A DNA stretch of 64,000 nucleotides from Paenibacillus marchantiophytorum (GTDB lineage Bacteria > Bacillota > Bacilli > Paenibacillales > NBRC-103111): contig NZ_BMHE01000004.1 of the NCBI RefSeq assembly GCF_014640555.1, positions 92,997-156,996 of the forward strand, given 5' to 3'. The position numbers and the translations under genes were made by a program. The notes below the pieces were generated by a model, which was given only the letters and a program-made list of their open reading frames with translations, searched no databases and had not been told where the DNA came from. This document shows positions 26,352 to 35,053 of this stretch, piece by piece (positions within the stretch are counted from its first letter, which is position 1; each line of letters starts with the position of its first letter).

Positions 26352-26588
26352 ATGGGAGCATTATCACCTTGGCACATAATTTTAGTTGCAATTGTTGCCC
26401 TACTTTTGTTTGGGCCTAATAAATTGCCAGAGCTCGGCAGAGGATTCGGCAAAATGTTTCGTGAATTCAAAGATGCAACGAGCGGAAATGGCGGAAATTC
26501 CACAATTGAGGACCAACCTGCATCCGTTCGCAAGGAAGTCAATCCTGCAGAAGTTACGAATACCGACTCAGGACAAGGTCCCAAATAA
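26352..26588 (+). CDS. tatA: Twin-arginine translocase subunit TatA
   Basis: 78 residues from ATG 26352 (ACTGGAGGTG upstream). One N-terminal membrane helix (HIILVAIVALLLFG), the FGPNKLPELGRGFGK hinge, an amphipathic helix (MFREFKDA), then a short polar tail: a complete TatA. It forms the pore part of the Tat exporter of folded proteins. No tatC lies beside it, which is unlike the Bacillus tatA-tatC pairs but is seen for isolated tatA copies. Monocistronic with its own terminator. Confidence 0.93.
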   Translation: MGALSPWHIILVAIVALLLFGPNKLPELGRGFGKMFREFKDATSGNGGNSTIEDQPASVRKEVNPAEVTNTDSGQGPK

Positions 26589-26596
26589 TGTACATA

Positions 26597-26631
26597 ACAC
26601 CCGGTGCCGTTTGGCGTCCGGGTGTTTTTTT
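26597..26631 (+). terminator. Terminator after tatA
   Basis: ACACCCGG / CCGGGTGT stem followed by seven T, ending at the stop of the convergent MFS gene. Confidence 0.9.
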
Positions 26632-27787
26632 ATATATTTTTGCCTCGCATAAAGGCTTGCGTACCAAGAAATAGACATGCCGCTACCGCGGACATGATGG
26701 TGGCAAATATATACATACTTGCACCTCCCCATTCTTCACTCAACCATCCCCCTACCGATCCGCCAATGATGCCCGCAAGTCCCATAAACACCATAGCTAG
26801 AATCGATTGCCCTGTTGAACCAAATTGTTCGGGCAGCAGTCTAACAACGTACTGAACTGCGACAATCCACAATACAGCGAACGTAAGCATATGCGTCACC
26901 TGCAAACCAATCAATACCCATGGATCGCTAACGAAGATATAAAAGATCCAACGCAGGGTATATAAGATTGAGGCAATCCCTAAGAGGGTTAATTCATGAT
27001 AACGATGCATATAGCGATTAATAAGCGCAAATATCGGGATTTCGCTGCAAGCCGCTATAGCCCAGGCCCAGCTCACCATCGCATCGGTTGCTCCCAGCTT
27101 GCTAAGATAGAGGCCAAGCAAAGCATCATTCATCCGGTGGGGAATGGAAATTAAGAGGATCATCAGCATGAACCATAGGAAGCTTTTATTTTTGAAAATA
27201 ATGCTGATTGCACTTAACGTGATCCGCTGTCCCGTGCTCTTCTCATCTTTGATAAAGGCAAGCAGCAGGAAAGGAAAAATCCATAGAACCCAGTAAAAAT
27301 AAGGGATACTGGAAACTCCGCCTAATTTGTCGAGCAATAGACCTGATACTAGTGCAACACTTGAAAATCCAATGGAACCCCACAATCGAACGGACCCATA
27401 GGATTTCCCACGACTCATCGTTGATTTCACAACCAAGTTATCAATAAGCGGGATGGAAGGCAGCAGAAAGAAATATAACAGTAAGATGAAACCAAGCGTT
27501 AGCGCGAAGCCGTTCGTGAGAAAGAGTCCAATACTGCCAAGCAAGGAAAGGACCCAGAGCAGGAAAACGATGTTTTTAACCGAATTAAAACGATCGCTCA
27601 CATAGCCCCAAAACGGCTGAGCAAAGATTGAGATAAAAGGTCCGATCATCATCAGCATGCCGATTTCACCGGCAGAATACCCCTTGTTTTGCAAGTACAA
27701 AGGCAAATAAGGCAGCAGAATAGCACTCGACGCATAGTAGAAGAAATTAACACCGGATAATGAAATAATTTGTCGATCTCGCTTCAA
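26630..27787 (-). CDS. MFS transporter (MFS_1-like), paralogue of the 36.4-kb gene
   Basis: 385 residues starting at TTG (AGAAGGTAGAATCC upstream). About 12 membrane helices. The N-terminus (SGVNFFYYASSAILLPYLPL, then KGYSAGEIGMLMMIGPFISI) and the motif GKSYGSVRLWGSIGFS are typical of the MFS_1-like group that includes the 3-phenylpropionate and LacY-like permeases. The gene at 36410-37585 shares the same landmarks (KGYSKIQIGLLYAIGPLIGI; GKSYASFRVYGSIGFA). Substrate unknown. Divergent from the DUF4015 gene. Confidence 0.85.
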   Translation of the reverse strand: MKRDRQIISLSGVNFFYYASSAILLPYLPLYLQNKGYSAGEIGMLMMIGPFISIFAQPFWGYVSDRFNSVKNIVFLLWVLSLLGSIGLFLTNGFALTLGFILLLYFFLLPSIPLIDNLVVKSTMSRGKSYGSVRLWGSIGFSSVALVSGLLLDKLGGVSSIPYFYWVLWIFPFLLLAFIKDEKSTGQRITLSAISIIFKNKSFLWFMLMILLISIPHRMNDALLGLYLSKLGATDAMVSWAWAIAACSEIPIFALINRYMHRYHELTLLGIASILYTLRWIFYIFVSDPWVLIGLQVTHMLTFAVLWIVAVQYVVRLLPEQFGSTGQSILAMVFMGLAGIIGGSVGGWLSEEWGGASMYIFATIMSAVAACLFLGTQAFMRGKNI

Positions 27788-27893
27788 CAGGATTCTACCT
27801 TCTTTCTACATTCCTCTACAAATTTCCTCTGTGCGTAGTTTACAGCTTGCTTTATAATAAAAGAAGTACAAGATAGGAGAGGACTTATACATC

Positions 27894-29075
27894 ATGGAAA
27901 TTTTACTTGCTTCACTCGCCCTTATTTGGGGCAACGTTACAGCCGCTAATCCTGATGCTAACTTTGAACAGCTTGTGCAAGCTTCACTTAACGCGAAAAA
28001 TGCCGTTGCTATCGTTCAACCTGCACCATCGGAAGGCTCTCACCCACTCGATCCCGTGAATAAGCAAGATCCACAGAAGGATGCTCCCAAAGTGAAAGGT
28101 ATCTATTCCACTGCTCATAGTGCCGGAGGTGCTCGCCTTACTACTCTTGTGAAGCTTCTGGATGATACGGAGCTGAATTCACTAGTCATCGATGTCAAGG
28201 ATGATTGGGGCTACATCACCTGGGAGACGGGTAATCCGGATCTCGATGCTATGGGAACCACACAGAAAATCATTGGCAACATGCCAGGGTTAATGACGAC
28301 ACTCAATGAGCATAAGATTTATCCGATTGCCCGCATCGTTGTTTTCAAGGACACCATTCTCGCCAAGAAAAAACCAGAGTGGTCCTTCATCAACCCAGAC
28401 GGTTCATTATGGAACAATGGCAAGACTCAGCCCGATAGTTTCGTGAATCCCTATAACAAGGAAGTCTGGGATTACAACATCGCAGTCGCGAAGGAAGCTA
28501 TTAAAGCTGGCTTCAAAGAAATTCAATTTGATTATGTGCGATTCCCGGAAGGCTTTGAAAAAAGAGCGGACACACTGAAATACACCAAAGATGATCGCTC
28601 CCGGATCGATGCTGTTGCTTCTTTCGTCAAATACGCCAAAGAACAAATCGAGCCGCTTGGCGCACGCGTTTCTGTTGATATTTTCGGTTATGCCGCATCT
28701 GTTCCAGCTGCCGAGGGCATTGGTCAAGATTTTGAGAAAATTTCACAAAATGTCGATGTTATTGCCCCAATGATTTATCCAAGTCATTACAGTACCGGTT
28801 GGTTCGGCTCCAAAGTGCCGGATGCCGCCCCTTTTGCCACGATCAACGGCGCTTCCAAAGACACGAACAAGAAACTGGAAGTTATTGATAAAAAGGGCTG
28901 GAAACCGATTATTCGACCTTGGATTCAAGATTTCACGGCCTCCTGGATACCTGGCTACATCAAGTATGGCAAACATGAAGTAGAGGAACAGATCCGCGCC
29001 CTGAAAGAAAATGGCGTCGATGAATTTCTGCTATGGAATGCCAATAATAATTATACGCCTAATGTGAATTACTAA
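27894..29075 (+). CDS. Putative glycoside hydrolase, DUF4015 family
   Basis: 393 residues from ATG (ATAGGAGAGGAC upstream). The N-terminus is hydrophobic (ILLASLALIWGNVTAANPDA) and probably a signal peptide, though it lacks basic residues. The DUF4015 core starts at about 65 (KGIYSTAHSAGG, SLVIDVKDDWGYITW, PIARIVVFKD) and includes IQFDYVRFPEG with the conserved Asp-Tyr-Arg-Phe-Pro, and VSVDIFGY. The fold is a TIM barrel related to GH13-like enzymes. Probably secreted and acting on a cell-wall or exopolysaccharide glycan (inference). Confidence 0.85.
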   Translation: MEILLASLALIWGNVTAANPDANFEQLVQASLNAKNAVAIVQPAPSEGSHPLDPVNKQDPQKDAPKVKGIYSTAHSAGGARLTTLVKLLDDTELNSLVIDVKDDWGYITWETGNPDLDAMGTTQKIIGNMPGLMTTLNEHKIYPIARIVVFKDTILAKKKPEWSFINPDGSLWNNGKTQPDSFVNPYNKEVWDYNIAVAKEAIKAGFKEIQFDYVRFPEGFEKRADTLKYTKDDRSRIDAVASFVKYAKEQIEPLGARVSVDIFGYAASVPAAEGIGQDFEKISQNVDVIAPMIYPSHYSTGWFGSKVPDAAPFATINGASKDTNKKLEVIDKKGWKPIIRPWIQDFTASWIPGYIKYGKHEVEEQIRALKENGVDEFLLWNANNNYTPNVNY

Positions 29076-29088
29076 GATTGGCATATAG

Positions 29089-29122
29089 ACACCCTGAGGG
29101 CACTGAAGCTCTCAGGGTGTTT
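29089..29122 (+). terminator. Terminator after DUF4015 gene
   Basis: Perfect stem ACACCCTGAG / CTCAGGGTGT with a short T run (GTGTTT); weaker tail than the others. Confidence 0.7.
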
Positions 29123-29237
29123 GGATTATAAGGACAAGTTTACTTTCCTTTTTGTTTTGTTTTATCATAGGGACAGGTTCATGTTACCAGAACAACGACG
29201 GCTATGTACATTCAAATTTACGGGAGTTGAGGATAAA

Positions 29238-30191
29238 ATGAAGATTGTTGCCATCACTGGGATGGATTTGACGAAGATGATCGAACAAATGCCGGAAGAT
29301 TTAAAAGCAAGAAGTCAGTTTCAGTGGTTCAAATCATCGAGCGGAGCTGAACAAGAAATCGCTGACGCAGATGTTATCGTTACGGCGGGACGCATGAATC
29401 CAGACATGATGAAGTTGGCTGTTAAGCTGCAATGGCTGCAAACCTTATCCGCAGGCGTCGACAAGCTGCCTCTTCAAGAACTGGCTGAGCGTCATATTGT
29501 CCTCACGAATGCCCGCGGCGTGCATACCATCCAGATGAGTGAATTCACGCTTAGCCTGATGCTGCAATGGGTGCGCAAAGCCAATTTATTCCACGAACAA
29601 AAACAAAATAAAATATGGAGCCATCATATTCAGGTTGGTGAATTGCATGGCAAAACGCTGGGGATTATCGGTGCAGGCGCCATTGGCGAAGCTGTCGCTC
29701 GCAAGGCCAAAGCTTTTGATATGAAGGTTATCGGGCTTAATCGTTCAGGCGATCCTCAGCCTGCATGTGATGCAACCTATAGCGGCGAAGACGGTCTGAC
29801 GACTTTACTCTCCCAAAGCGACTTCGTTGTTCTCCTACTTCCAAGTACGGCCAAAACAAGAGGCTTTATTACGAAGGAGCACCTTGCGCTTATGAAGCCC
29901 AGCGCTTTCCTAATTAATCTTGCGCGCGGCGATGTGATTGACGAGGAAGCTTTGATATCCGCACTGCAAGAGGGCAGCCTAGCCGGGGCAGCGCTTGATG
30001 TATTTGAACAGGAGCCGCTTCCAGTCACTTCACCTTTCTGGACTTTGGAGAATGTCATACTTACACCGCATATTGCAGGAGCCTCCGCTCATTATACGGA
30101 ACGCGCTTCCTCCATCTTTTATCACAACGTAAGAGCTTTTCTGGATGGCGGCGAAATGATGAATATCGTTAATTTAAAAGAAGGCTATTAA
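29238..30191 (+). CDS. D-2-hydroxyacid dehydrogenase
   Basis: 317 residues from ATG 29238 (GTTGAGGATAAA upstream); the open frame begins further left but the conserved protein starts MKIVAITG. NAD-binding Rossmann motif LGIIGAGAIGEAVARKA, catalytic Arg in NLARGDVIDE, Glu in DVFEQEPLP, and His in LTPHIAGASAHYTERAS. Such enzymes reduce 2-keto acids to D-2-hydroxyacids. The substrate cannot be assigned; phosphoglycerate dehydrogenase is unlikely, as there is no ACT domain. Convergent with serS across a terminator. Confidence 0.88.
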   Translation: MKIVAITGMDLTKMIEQMPEDLKARSQFQWFKSSSGAEQEIADADVIVTAGRMNPDMMKLAVKLQWLQTLSAGVDKLPLQELAERHIVLTNARGVHTIQMSEFTLSLMLQWVRKANLFHEQKQNKIWSHHIQVGELHGKTLGIIGAGAIGEAVARKAKAFDMKVIGLNRSGDPQPACDATYSGEDGLTTLLSQSDFVVLLLPSTAKTRGFITKEHLALMKPSAFLINLARGDVIDEEALISALQEGSLAGAALDVFEQEPLPVTSPFWTLENVILTPHIAGASAHYTERASSIFYHNVRAFLDGGEMMNIVNLKEGY

Positions 30192-30204
30192 CCTAATCAA
30201 CACA

Positions 30205-30250
30205 AAGAACCTTCTCCCTGTGCGAAACATCGCAGGAAGAAGGTTCTTTG
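30205..30250. terminator. Bidirectional terminator between hydroxyacid dehydrogenase and serS
   Basis: Perfect 12-bp stem AAAGAACCTTCT / AGAAGGTTCTTT plus inner CCTGCGA-like pairs; T-rich on both strands. Confidence 0.85.
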
Positions 30251-31531
30251 TTATGGAGCCGGAATAGCTTCAAGCCCTCTCATATAGGGCCTCAGCGCCT
30301 TGGGAATGTAGATGGAGCCATCCGCTTGTTGGTGATTTTCGAGCAAAGGGATCAGGATCCGCGGTGTGGCAACAGCTGTATTGTTCAGCGTGTAACAATA
30401 GCGAAGCTCACCGTTCTGATCCCGGTATCTAAGTCCGCTGCGACGCGCTTGATAATCGAGCAGGCTCGACGATGAATGGGTTTCACCGTAAGCTTGGCGG
30501 CTTGGCATCCACGTTTCGATGTCGAATTGCTTGTAGTTCTTGGCCCCCATATCTCCTGCGCAGACGGCAACAATTCGATAAGGCAGCTCAAGCAGCTCCA
30601 GAATATCCTCAGCGTTTCTCGTGATTCGCTCCAACCAACGTTCCGCAGCAACAGGATCATTCTCACAAAGAATCACTTGCTCTACTTTGGCAAATTGATG
30701 TACCCGATATAAGCCGCGAACATCCCTTCCTGCCGATCCTGCTTCTTGGCGGAAACAGTTCGAAACGGCGGCCAGTTGGACTGGACCTTTGGACAAATCC
30801 ACAATTTCATTGGCATAGTACGAAACCAAAGGTCCCTCCGATGTGCCAACCAACCATTTATCGTCCGACAATTCATAGGTTTGCTCTTTGCCAGCCGGGA
30901 AGAAAGCTGCATTCACAAGGGTCTCCTCCCGCACCATTAACGGAACATCCATCACTGTAAAGCCTCGATCGCTCAACAGATCAATCGCCAACTGTTGGAC
31001 GGCTCTGTGCAAATACAGTCCCATTCCCTTCAAATAATAATTACGGCTGCCTGCCACCTTAACTCCGCGAGGAAAATCAACTAAATCCAAATCCTCACCG
31101 ATTTGCATATGGTCGCGGGCCGCGAATTCAAAGACTGTCGGCTGCCCGACTTCTTTAATCACAACATTATCTTGATCCGAAGCGCCAAGCGGCGTATCCG
31201 GCGAAGCTAAATTCGGAACGGTCAGCAGCAGGAGCTTCAATCGCTCCTCCAGCTTCGCAAGCTCCTCCTCGTGCTCTGTGAGCGTCTGGTTGCAGCTTCG
31301 CACATCCTCTTTCATAGCTTCGGCCTGCGCAAGTTCCTGCTGCGCCATCAGCTTGGCAATCAGAGCAGATGCCCGGTTGCGCTCGGTTCGCTGCTGATCG
31401 ACTAGCTGCTGCAGCTTCTTCTTCTGCGCTTCGACCTCAAGCAGCTCATCCAAGGGACAATTGATCCCTTTCTTGATGGCTGCTTCTTTCACTTCATCCG
31501 GATGATTACGAATCCATTTCATATCCAACAT
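30251..31531 (-). CDS. serS: Seryl-tRNA synthetase, divergent type
   Basis: 426 residues from ATG 31531 (MLDMKWIRNHPDEV, the usual opening). N-terminal coiled-coil arm at about 30-100, class II catalytic domain after. Motif 2 is FRQEAGSAGRDVRGLYRVHQ. In most Bacillus SerRS, motif 3 reads near TLNGSGLAVGRT; here it reads TLNNTAVATPRILIPLLENH, and the substrate loop is ETHSSSSLLDYQARR instead of the EISSCSNFEDFQARR type. So this may be a second, specialised SerRS rather than the housekeeping enzyme. A serine-type T-box leader precedes it. Confidence 0.9.
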   Translation of the reverse strand: MLDMKWIRNHPDEVKEAAIKKGINCPLDELLEVEAQKKKLQQLVDQQRTERNRASALIAKLMAQQELAQAEAMKEDVRSCNQTLTEHEEELAKLEERLKLLLLTVPNLASPDTPLGASDQDNVVIKEVGQPTVFEFAARDHMQIGEDLDLVDFPRGVKVAGSRNYYLKGMGLYLHRAVQQLAIDLLSDRGFTVMDVPLMVREETLVNAAFFPAGKEQTYELSDDKWLVGTSEGPLVSYYANEIVDLSKGPVQLAAVSNCFRQEAGSAGRDVRGLYRVHQFAKVEQVILCENDPVAAERWLERITRNAEDILELLELPYRIVAVCAGDMGAKNYKQFDIETWMPSRQAYGETHSSSSLLDYQARRSGLRYRDQNGELRYCYTLNNTAVATPRILIPLLENHQQADGSIYIPKALRPYMRGLEAIPAP

Positions 31532-31540
31532 GTGATCCAC

Positions 31541-31780
31541 CGCTTCCCTTTTCGAATGTGAGAAAAAGACAAAAAACGCCCTTGTCCGATTGGGACGAGG
31601 AGCGTTCTGCTCGCGGTGCCACCCAACTTGATGAAGATAGATACCTCTTCATCCGCTTGGTTCCGCGATAACGGGCGGTGCCGGTCTATTTAGAGAACAA
31701 CCAAGCTGCCTTAGCTGTTCCGATCACAAACGTCTCCGAGTTGGATGCTCTTCACAGACCTAATGTCGATTTGTACGTTG
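31541..31780 (-). promoter_or_regulatory. T-box leader (tRNA-Ser sensing) of serS
   Basis: The minus strand carries the T-box sequence GGGTGGCACCGCG (31612-31624), preceded by the CCGTTAT element, a hairpin at the stem III position (GATGAAGAGG...ATCTTCATC) and a base-paired stem I (GGTCT / AGACC, then AGAG / CTCT). A terminator, AACGCTCCTCGTCCC... with AAGGGCGTT and TTTTTT, is at 31571-31606. The specifier is AGC or TCC in the GAGCATCCAA loop; both are serine codons. Uncharged tRNA-Ser would pair with TGGC and favour antitermination. Confidence 0.92.
31571..31606 (-). terminator. T-box-controlled terminator of serS
   Basis: GC-rich hairpin directly after the T-box sequence, left arm AACGCTCCT, right arm AGGGCGTT, ending in TTTTTT. 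Confidence 0.88.
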
Positions 31781-31786
31781 TTCGTT

Positions 31787-31815
31787 ATTATAGCCAAAGT
31801 TAAACCAATGGTCAA
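31787..31815 (-). promoter_or_regulatory. Sigma-A promoter of serS
   Basis: Minus-strand TTGACC (31810-31815), 17-bp spacer, perfect TATAAT (31787-31792). Confidence 0.85.
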
Positions 31816-31836
31816 TAGTTAAATCGTACCATCGAA

Positions 31837-32805
31837 TTATTGCGATAAGCGGCTTGCCAATTCGTAAAGTTCCATATTGAACTCTCGTTTCGTATTCACA
31901 ACCAACTCAATATCCGTTGCGACTAATTCGCCTTTGATCACGCCGCAAGCTTTGGAGGAATCGCCCTCCATCAGTCTGCGAACAGCAAAATCTCCCAGTC
32001 GGGAAGCTAAAATACGGTCATTGTGCGTAGGCGCTCCACCACGTTGAATATGGCCAAGAACCGTTACGCGAGGCTCAATACCAACAACCTTCGTAATTTC
32101 TTTGGCAATCCCGTCGCCGTTGCCCGCTCCCTCTGCCACCAGAATGATACTATGGCGTTTGCCATGAGCAAAATTATCTTTCATCCGTGTCGCTACCTCA
32201 TGAAGATCAACTTCTACTTCGGGTACGATAATCGTTTCTGCGCCACTAGCTAGTCCAGCATACAGAGCGATCTCTCCACAATGGCGTCCCATTACTTCAA
32301 CAACAGAGGAACGCTCATGGGAAGTCATCGTGTCGCGAAGCTTGTTGATCGCATCCACCACAATACTAACCGCTGTATCAAAACCGATTGTGAAATCAGT
32401 GAACGGGATGTCGTTGTCAATCGTGCCTGGCAATCCCATCGTTTTGATACCTAATTTACTAAGCTTGTTCGCTCCTTGGTAGGAACCGTCTCCCCCGATA
32501 ACGACCAATCCGTCGATTCCGCGTTTACGCAAGTTATCCGCTGCGATCTGTTGACCTTCCGGTGTCATAAACTCTTTGCAGCGCGCCGTCTGCAGAATCG
32601 TTCCCCCACGTTGAATGATATCGCCTACGCTGCGCAAATCCATTTGACGAATATCATCATTGATTAGACCATGGTACCCACGTTGTACGGCAAAGACTTC
32701 TAGGCCATGGAAAAGCGCGCTTCTTACAACCGCACGTACGGCTGCATTCATGCCCTGTGAATCTCCTCCACTAGTTAATACTGCAATTGACTTTACTGCT
32801 GACAT
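31837..32805 (-). CDS. pfkA: ATP-dependent 6-phosphofructokinase
   Basis: 322 residues, normal length. ATP loop TSGGDSQGMNAAVRAVVR, GGDGSYQGA, catalytic PGTIDNDIPFTDFTIGFDTA and VEVMGRHCG. It phosphorylates fructose 6-phosphate in glycolysis, probably with allosteric control by PEP and ADP as in Bacillus. RBS AAGGAGGAAATGAA before ATG. Unusually, it is not next to pyk or acc genes here but begins 34 bases after the stop of a YtpB-like terpene synthase, in the same direction with no terminator seen between, so read-through is possible. Confidence 0.95.
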   Translation of the reverse strand: MSAVKSIAVLTSGGDSQGMNAAVRAVVRSALFHGLEVFAVQRGYHGLINDDIRQMDLRSVGDIIQRGGTILQTARCKEFMTPEGQQIAADNLRKRGIDGLVVIGGDGSYQGANKLSKLGIKTMGLPGTIDNDIPFTDFTIGFDTAVSIVVDAINKLRDTMTSHERSSVVEVMGRHCGEIALYAGLASGAETIIVPEVEVDLHEVATRMKDNFAHGKRHSIILVAEGAGNGDGIAKEITKVVGIEPRVTVLGHIQRGGAPTHNDRILASRLGDFAVRRLMEGDSSKACGVIKGELVATDIELVVNTKREFNMELYELASRLSQ

Positions 32806-32839
32806 TTCATTTCCTCCTTCAATTTCTTGTGCCTGACAT

Positions 32840-33919
32840 TCATGATGTCGTTCGAATAAACATGCTATTTAGCCAGAAAAACAACCTTGTTAATGGACTA
32901 TTTTTCATAAGACGCTTCGATACGTTCTTCACTTGCTGCTGACCGTTGACCTTGGGATCGGATAAATACAGTGCAAGCAAACCTTCGATTATCATACGAT
33001 GAAATCGCGGATGTTCCAAGAACAAAATTTTACTGCGAGCCTCTTGCACAATAAAGGCAATTCTCTCCACTGTAACATCCATGGAAGGATAATACGTGCA
33101 AAAATTCAAATCTCCCCCCTGTATGTCTTCTTCCTGATCAATTAAATAATCAAGCAGAATATGAAGTCCGCATACATAAGGGAAATAGGCATCTCGAATT
33201 GAATGAACCTGCCCGTCGCTCAATTGAGGATCGCATGCAGCAAGAAAAAGCATAAACATGCCTAGCGTGGACCCCGTAGCTGCTGCAAACTCATTCCATG
33301 AGATTTGACTATAGTTATGATGATGTTGTTCCCACCATTGGTGCAGTTCCTGCTCCCGCATATCCTTGCGAATATGCTTGTACACTTGCAAATCGCAATA
33401 CAAGCCAACAAATTCACGTACCTGATCAGCTACTTTGGCATAAGAAGGCAGGCTATCGATACAGCTCTGACACTTCATAACCAGATCAGCCAAATAGTTT
33501 CCGTCCTCTTTCTCCTGCCTGTAAGCATAATAATCGTTCAAGGGCTTGGCAGGGTTGACAGCGTCCAGCATGGATTGATGAAGTTGACGGAAATCCAACG
33601 GATCGAGCGAAGTGCTGCGATCACAAAGATTATCTAGATAGTCGCTGATGGTCTGGAAAGCAACGATAAGTGGGATAAGGACATGACGCATTGGCAAGTT
33701 AGCTGCCGCATACACAGCACCGCCTTGGCAATGGAATTGTTTCGTTGCGATACTGGCCAATGCTTGTGTCTGCAGTTCCAGATCGGGGATATTGGCCGCT
33801 TTCGATTTCCATATAGCCAGTTGTTCACTGACATCAGGCAAGATGTATCGATATACCCTTAGCATCAAACGGAGTGGGCCTTGCGGAACCTTTATGCTAC
33901 TTTTGTCCAATTGCTTCAA
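32840..33919 (-). CDS. ytpB: DUF2600 / YtpB-like class I terpene synthase
   Basis: 359 residues from TTG 33919, chosen because GTGGAGGAAG lies just before it; it overlaps the previous gene by 23 bases. The sequence matches the YtpB (DUF2600) family: GPLRLMLRVYRYILPDV, KQFHCQGGAVYAAAN, the acidic DYLDNLCDRS motif near residue 110, ADLVMKCQ, and the C-terminal LDYLIDQEEDIQGGDLNFCTY. In Bacillus, YtpB cyclises tetraprenyl diphosphate to tetraprenyl-beta-curcumene (sesquarterpene synthesis). The acidic motifs would bind Mg-diphosphate. Encoded after two unknown genes, probably in one operon. Confidence 0.88.
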   Translation of the reverse strand: MKQLDKSSIKVPQGPLRLMLRVYRYILPDVSEQLAIWKSKAANIPDLELQTQALASIATKQFHCQGGAVYAAANLPMRHVLIPLIVAFQTISDYLDNLCDRSTSLDPLDFRQLHQSMLDAVNPAKPLNDYYAYRQEKEDGNYLADLVMKCQSCIDSLPSYAKVADQVREFVGLYCDLQVYKHIRKDMREQELHQWWEQHHHNYSQISWNEFAAATGSTLGMFMLFLAACDPQLSDGQVHSIRDAYFPYVCGLHILLDYLIDQEEDIQGGDLNFCTYYPSMDVTVERIAFIVQEARSKILFLEHPRFHRMIIEGLLALYLSDPKVNGQQQVKNVSKRLMKNSPLTRLFFWLNSMFIRTTS

Positions 33920-34529
33920 GCAGACTTCCTCCACAACTTTGTTCGTAACAATACTGAAGCAGCAGCTGCATCTCATAACGTTGAATATGGCGCAACCAAC
34001 CATCGACCGTAGGATTTTGAACCAATGACACTTGCAGCTCTACTACATCGATGAATACACAGGGATTCCACACAGGCGAAGTGATCAGCACTTCAAGCTT
34101 TTGACAAAGCGCATCATTGTCTAATTCGACTAAATCTTTGACCGTTAAATAATCTCTTACACAACCAATTAAGTTAGAAAAAATAGGATGATGACCGACA
34201 TCGTTAAACCAGTATTTCGCATTGCTGTAATCACCCTCCATCCGATGCATCAAAGCATGCCAATAACTGCCTGTTGCATTCGTAATTTCCTGGGCAATAT
34301 CATGTGATTTATCAAGACTCTCATTGAGCAAATAGAGGCCCGCTTTGATCGCCTGACCATAAGGCTCTTGCTCAGGACTTCCAAGTGTCATCATATTTGG
34401 CAACAGCGCGTCAATCCTATCATCCATGGCTACATCCCATTCTTCAATCGGATATAGGGCTGGTAAATGCTCCAACAACGGCTTCGCAATAGCTTCCAGC
34501 CAAGTGGCCCCATCTTTATGGCTATGCAT
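33897..34529 (-). CDS. Hypothetical protein upstream of ytpB
   Basis: 210 residues from ATG 34529 (AAGGGAGAG upstream). No signal peptide or membrane helix. A central stretch (ATGSYWHALMHRMEGDYSNA, then KYWFNDVGHHPIFSNL) looks like a conserved core with His and Tyr residues; I have seen similar sequence in proteins annotated only as hypothetical. The 3' end overlaps the ytpB start by 23 bases, which implies translational coupling. It may act with the terpene synthase or belong to an unrelated pathway; no function is claimed. Confidence 0.75.
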   Translation of the reverse strand: MHSHKDGATWLEAIAKPLLEHLPALYPIEEWDVAMDDRIDALLPNMMTLGSPEQEPYGQAIKAGLYLLNESLDKSHDIAQEITNATGSYWHALMHRMEGDYSNAKYWFNDVGHHPIFSNLIGCVRDYLTVKDLVELDNDALCQKLEVLITSPVWNPCVFIDVVELQVSLVQNPTVDGWLRHIQRYEMQLLLQYCYEQSCGGSLLEAIGQK

Positions 34530-34559
34530 GCCAGTCACTCTCCCTTTCATTAACAACCA

Positions 34560-34874
34560 TTAATGGTGGGTCTTCGATTCCAAATCCTGATTAACACGGA
34601 ACCAAAGGTGAAGATCATTTATGATAGAAGCCAGATCAGCGATTTCGGAATTTAACCGGCATGAGGTTGGAAAATCGTCTTCTCTGTCCAGCTGATTTTG
34701 TTTATAAATAATCGAAGCCTCCAGCTTCATGATACGGTCCGGGATCGCACCGCGAATTTGTTCCCAATGCAGTAAAATTTCAACGCGAACCTCTGAAGGG
34801 TAAGATTCCCATTCGACATCCAAAACGGGAGTCTCAATGCCTAACCTGTCATTATAATGAAAATAGCCATCCAT
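34560..34874 (-). CDS. Hypothetical protein, first gene of the ytpB run
   Basis: 104 residues, ATG after AGGAGGTAACACATAGGA. A helical, charged protein (two likely helices at about 45-65 and 75-100) with no signal peptide, membrane segment or motif that I recognise. It starts MDGYFHYNDRLGIETPVLDV. It ends 30 bases before the next gene, so the three-gene operon order is this gene, the 210-residue hypothetical, ytpB, with pfkA close behind. Confidence 0.7.
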   Translation of the reverse strand: MDGYFHYNDRLGIETPVLDVEWESYPSEVRVEILLHWEQIRGAIPDRIMKLEASIIYKQNQLDREDDFPTSCRLNSEIADLASIINDLHLWFRVNQDLESKTHH

Positions 34875-35053
34875 TCCTATGTGTTACCTCCTTGCCGTGC
34901 CTAACGACTAAGTCGTTATCATGAAACATTCTACCTTTAAATGTATCACTTCAAACCTTTGGTTTCCAGTTAAAATTGTATGTCAACCTGATTTCATTTT
35001 CTGGTATACTAAAATAATGTTTTAGAAGGGAAATTTAGTTAGGAGAGATTTAG

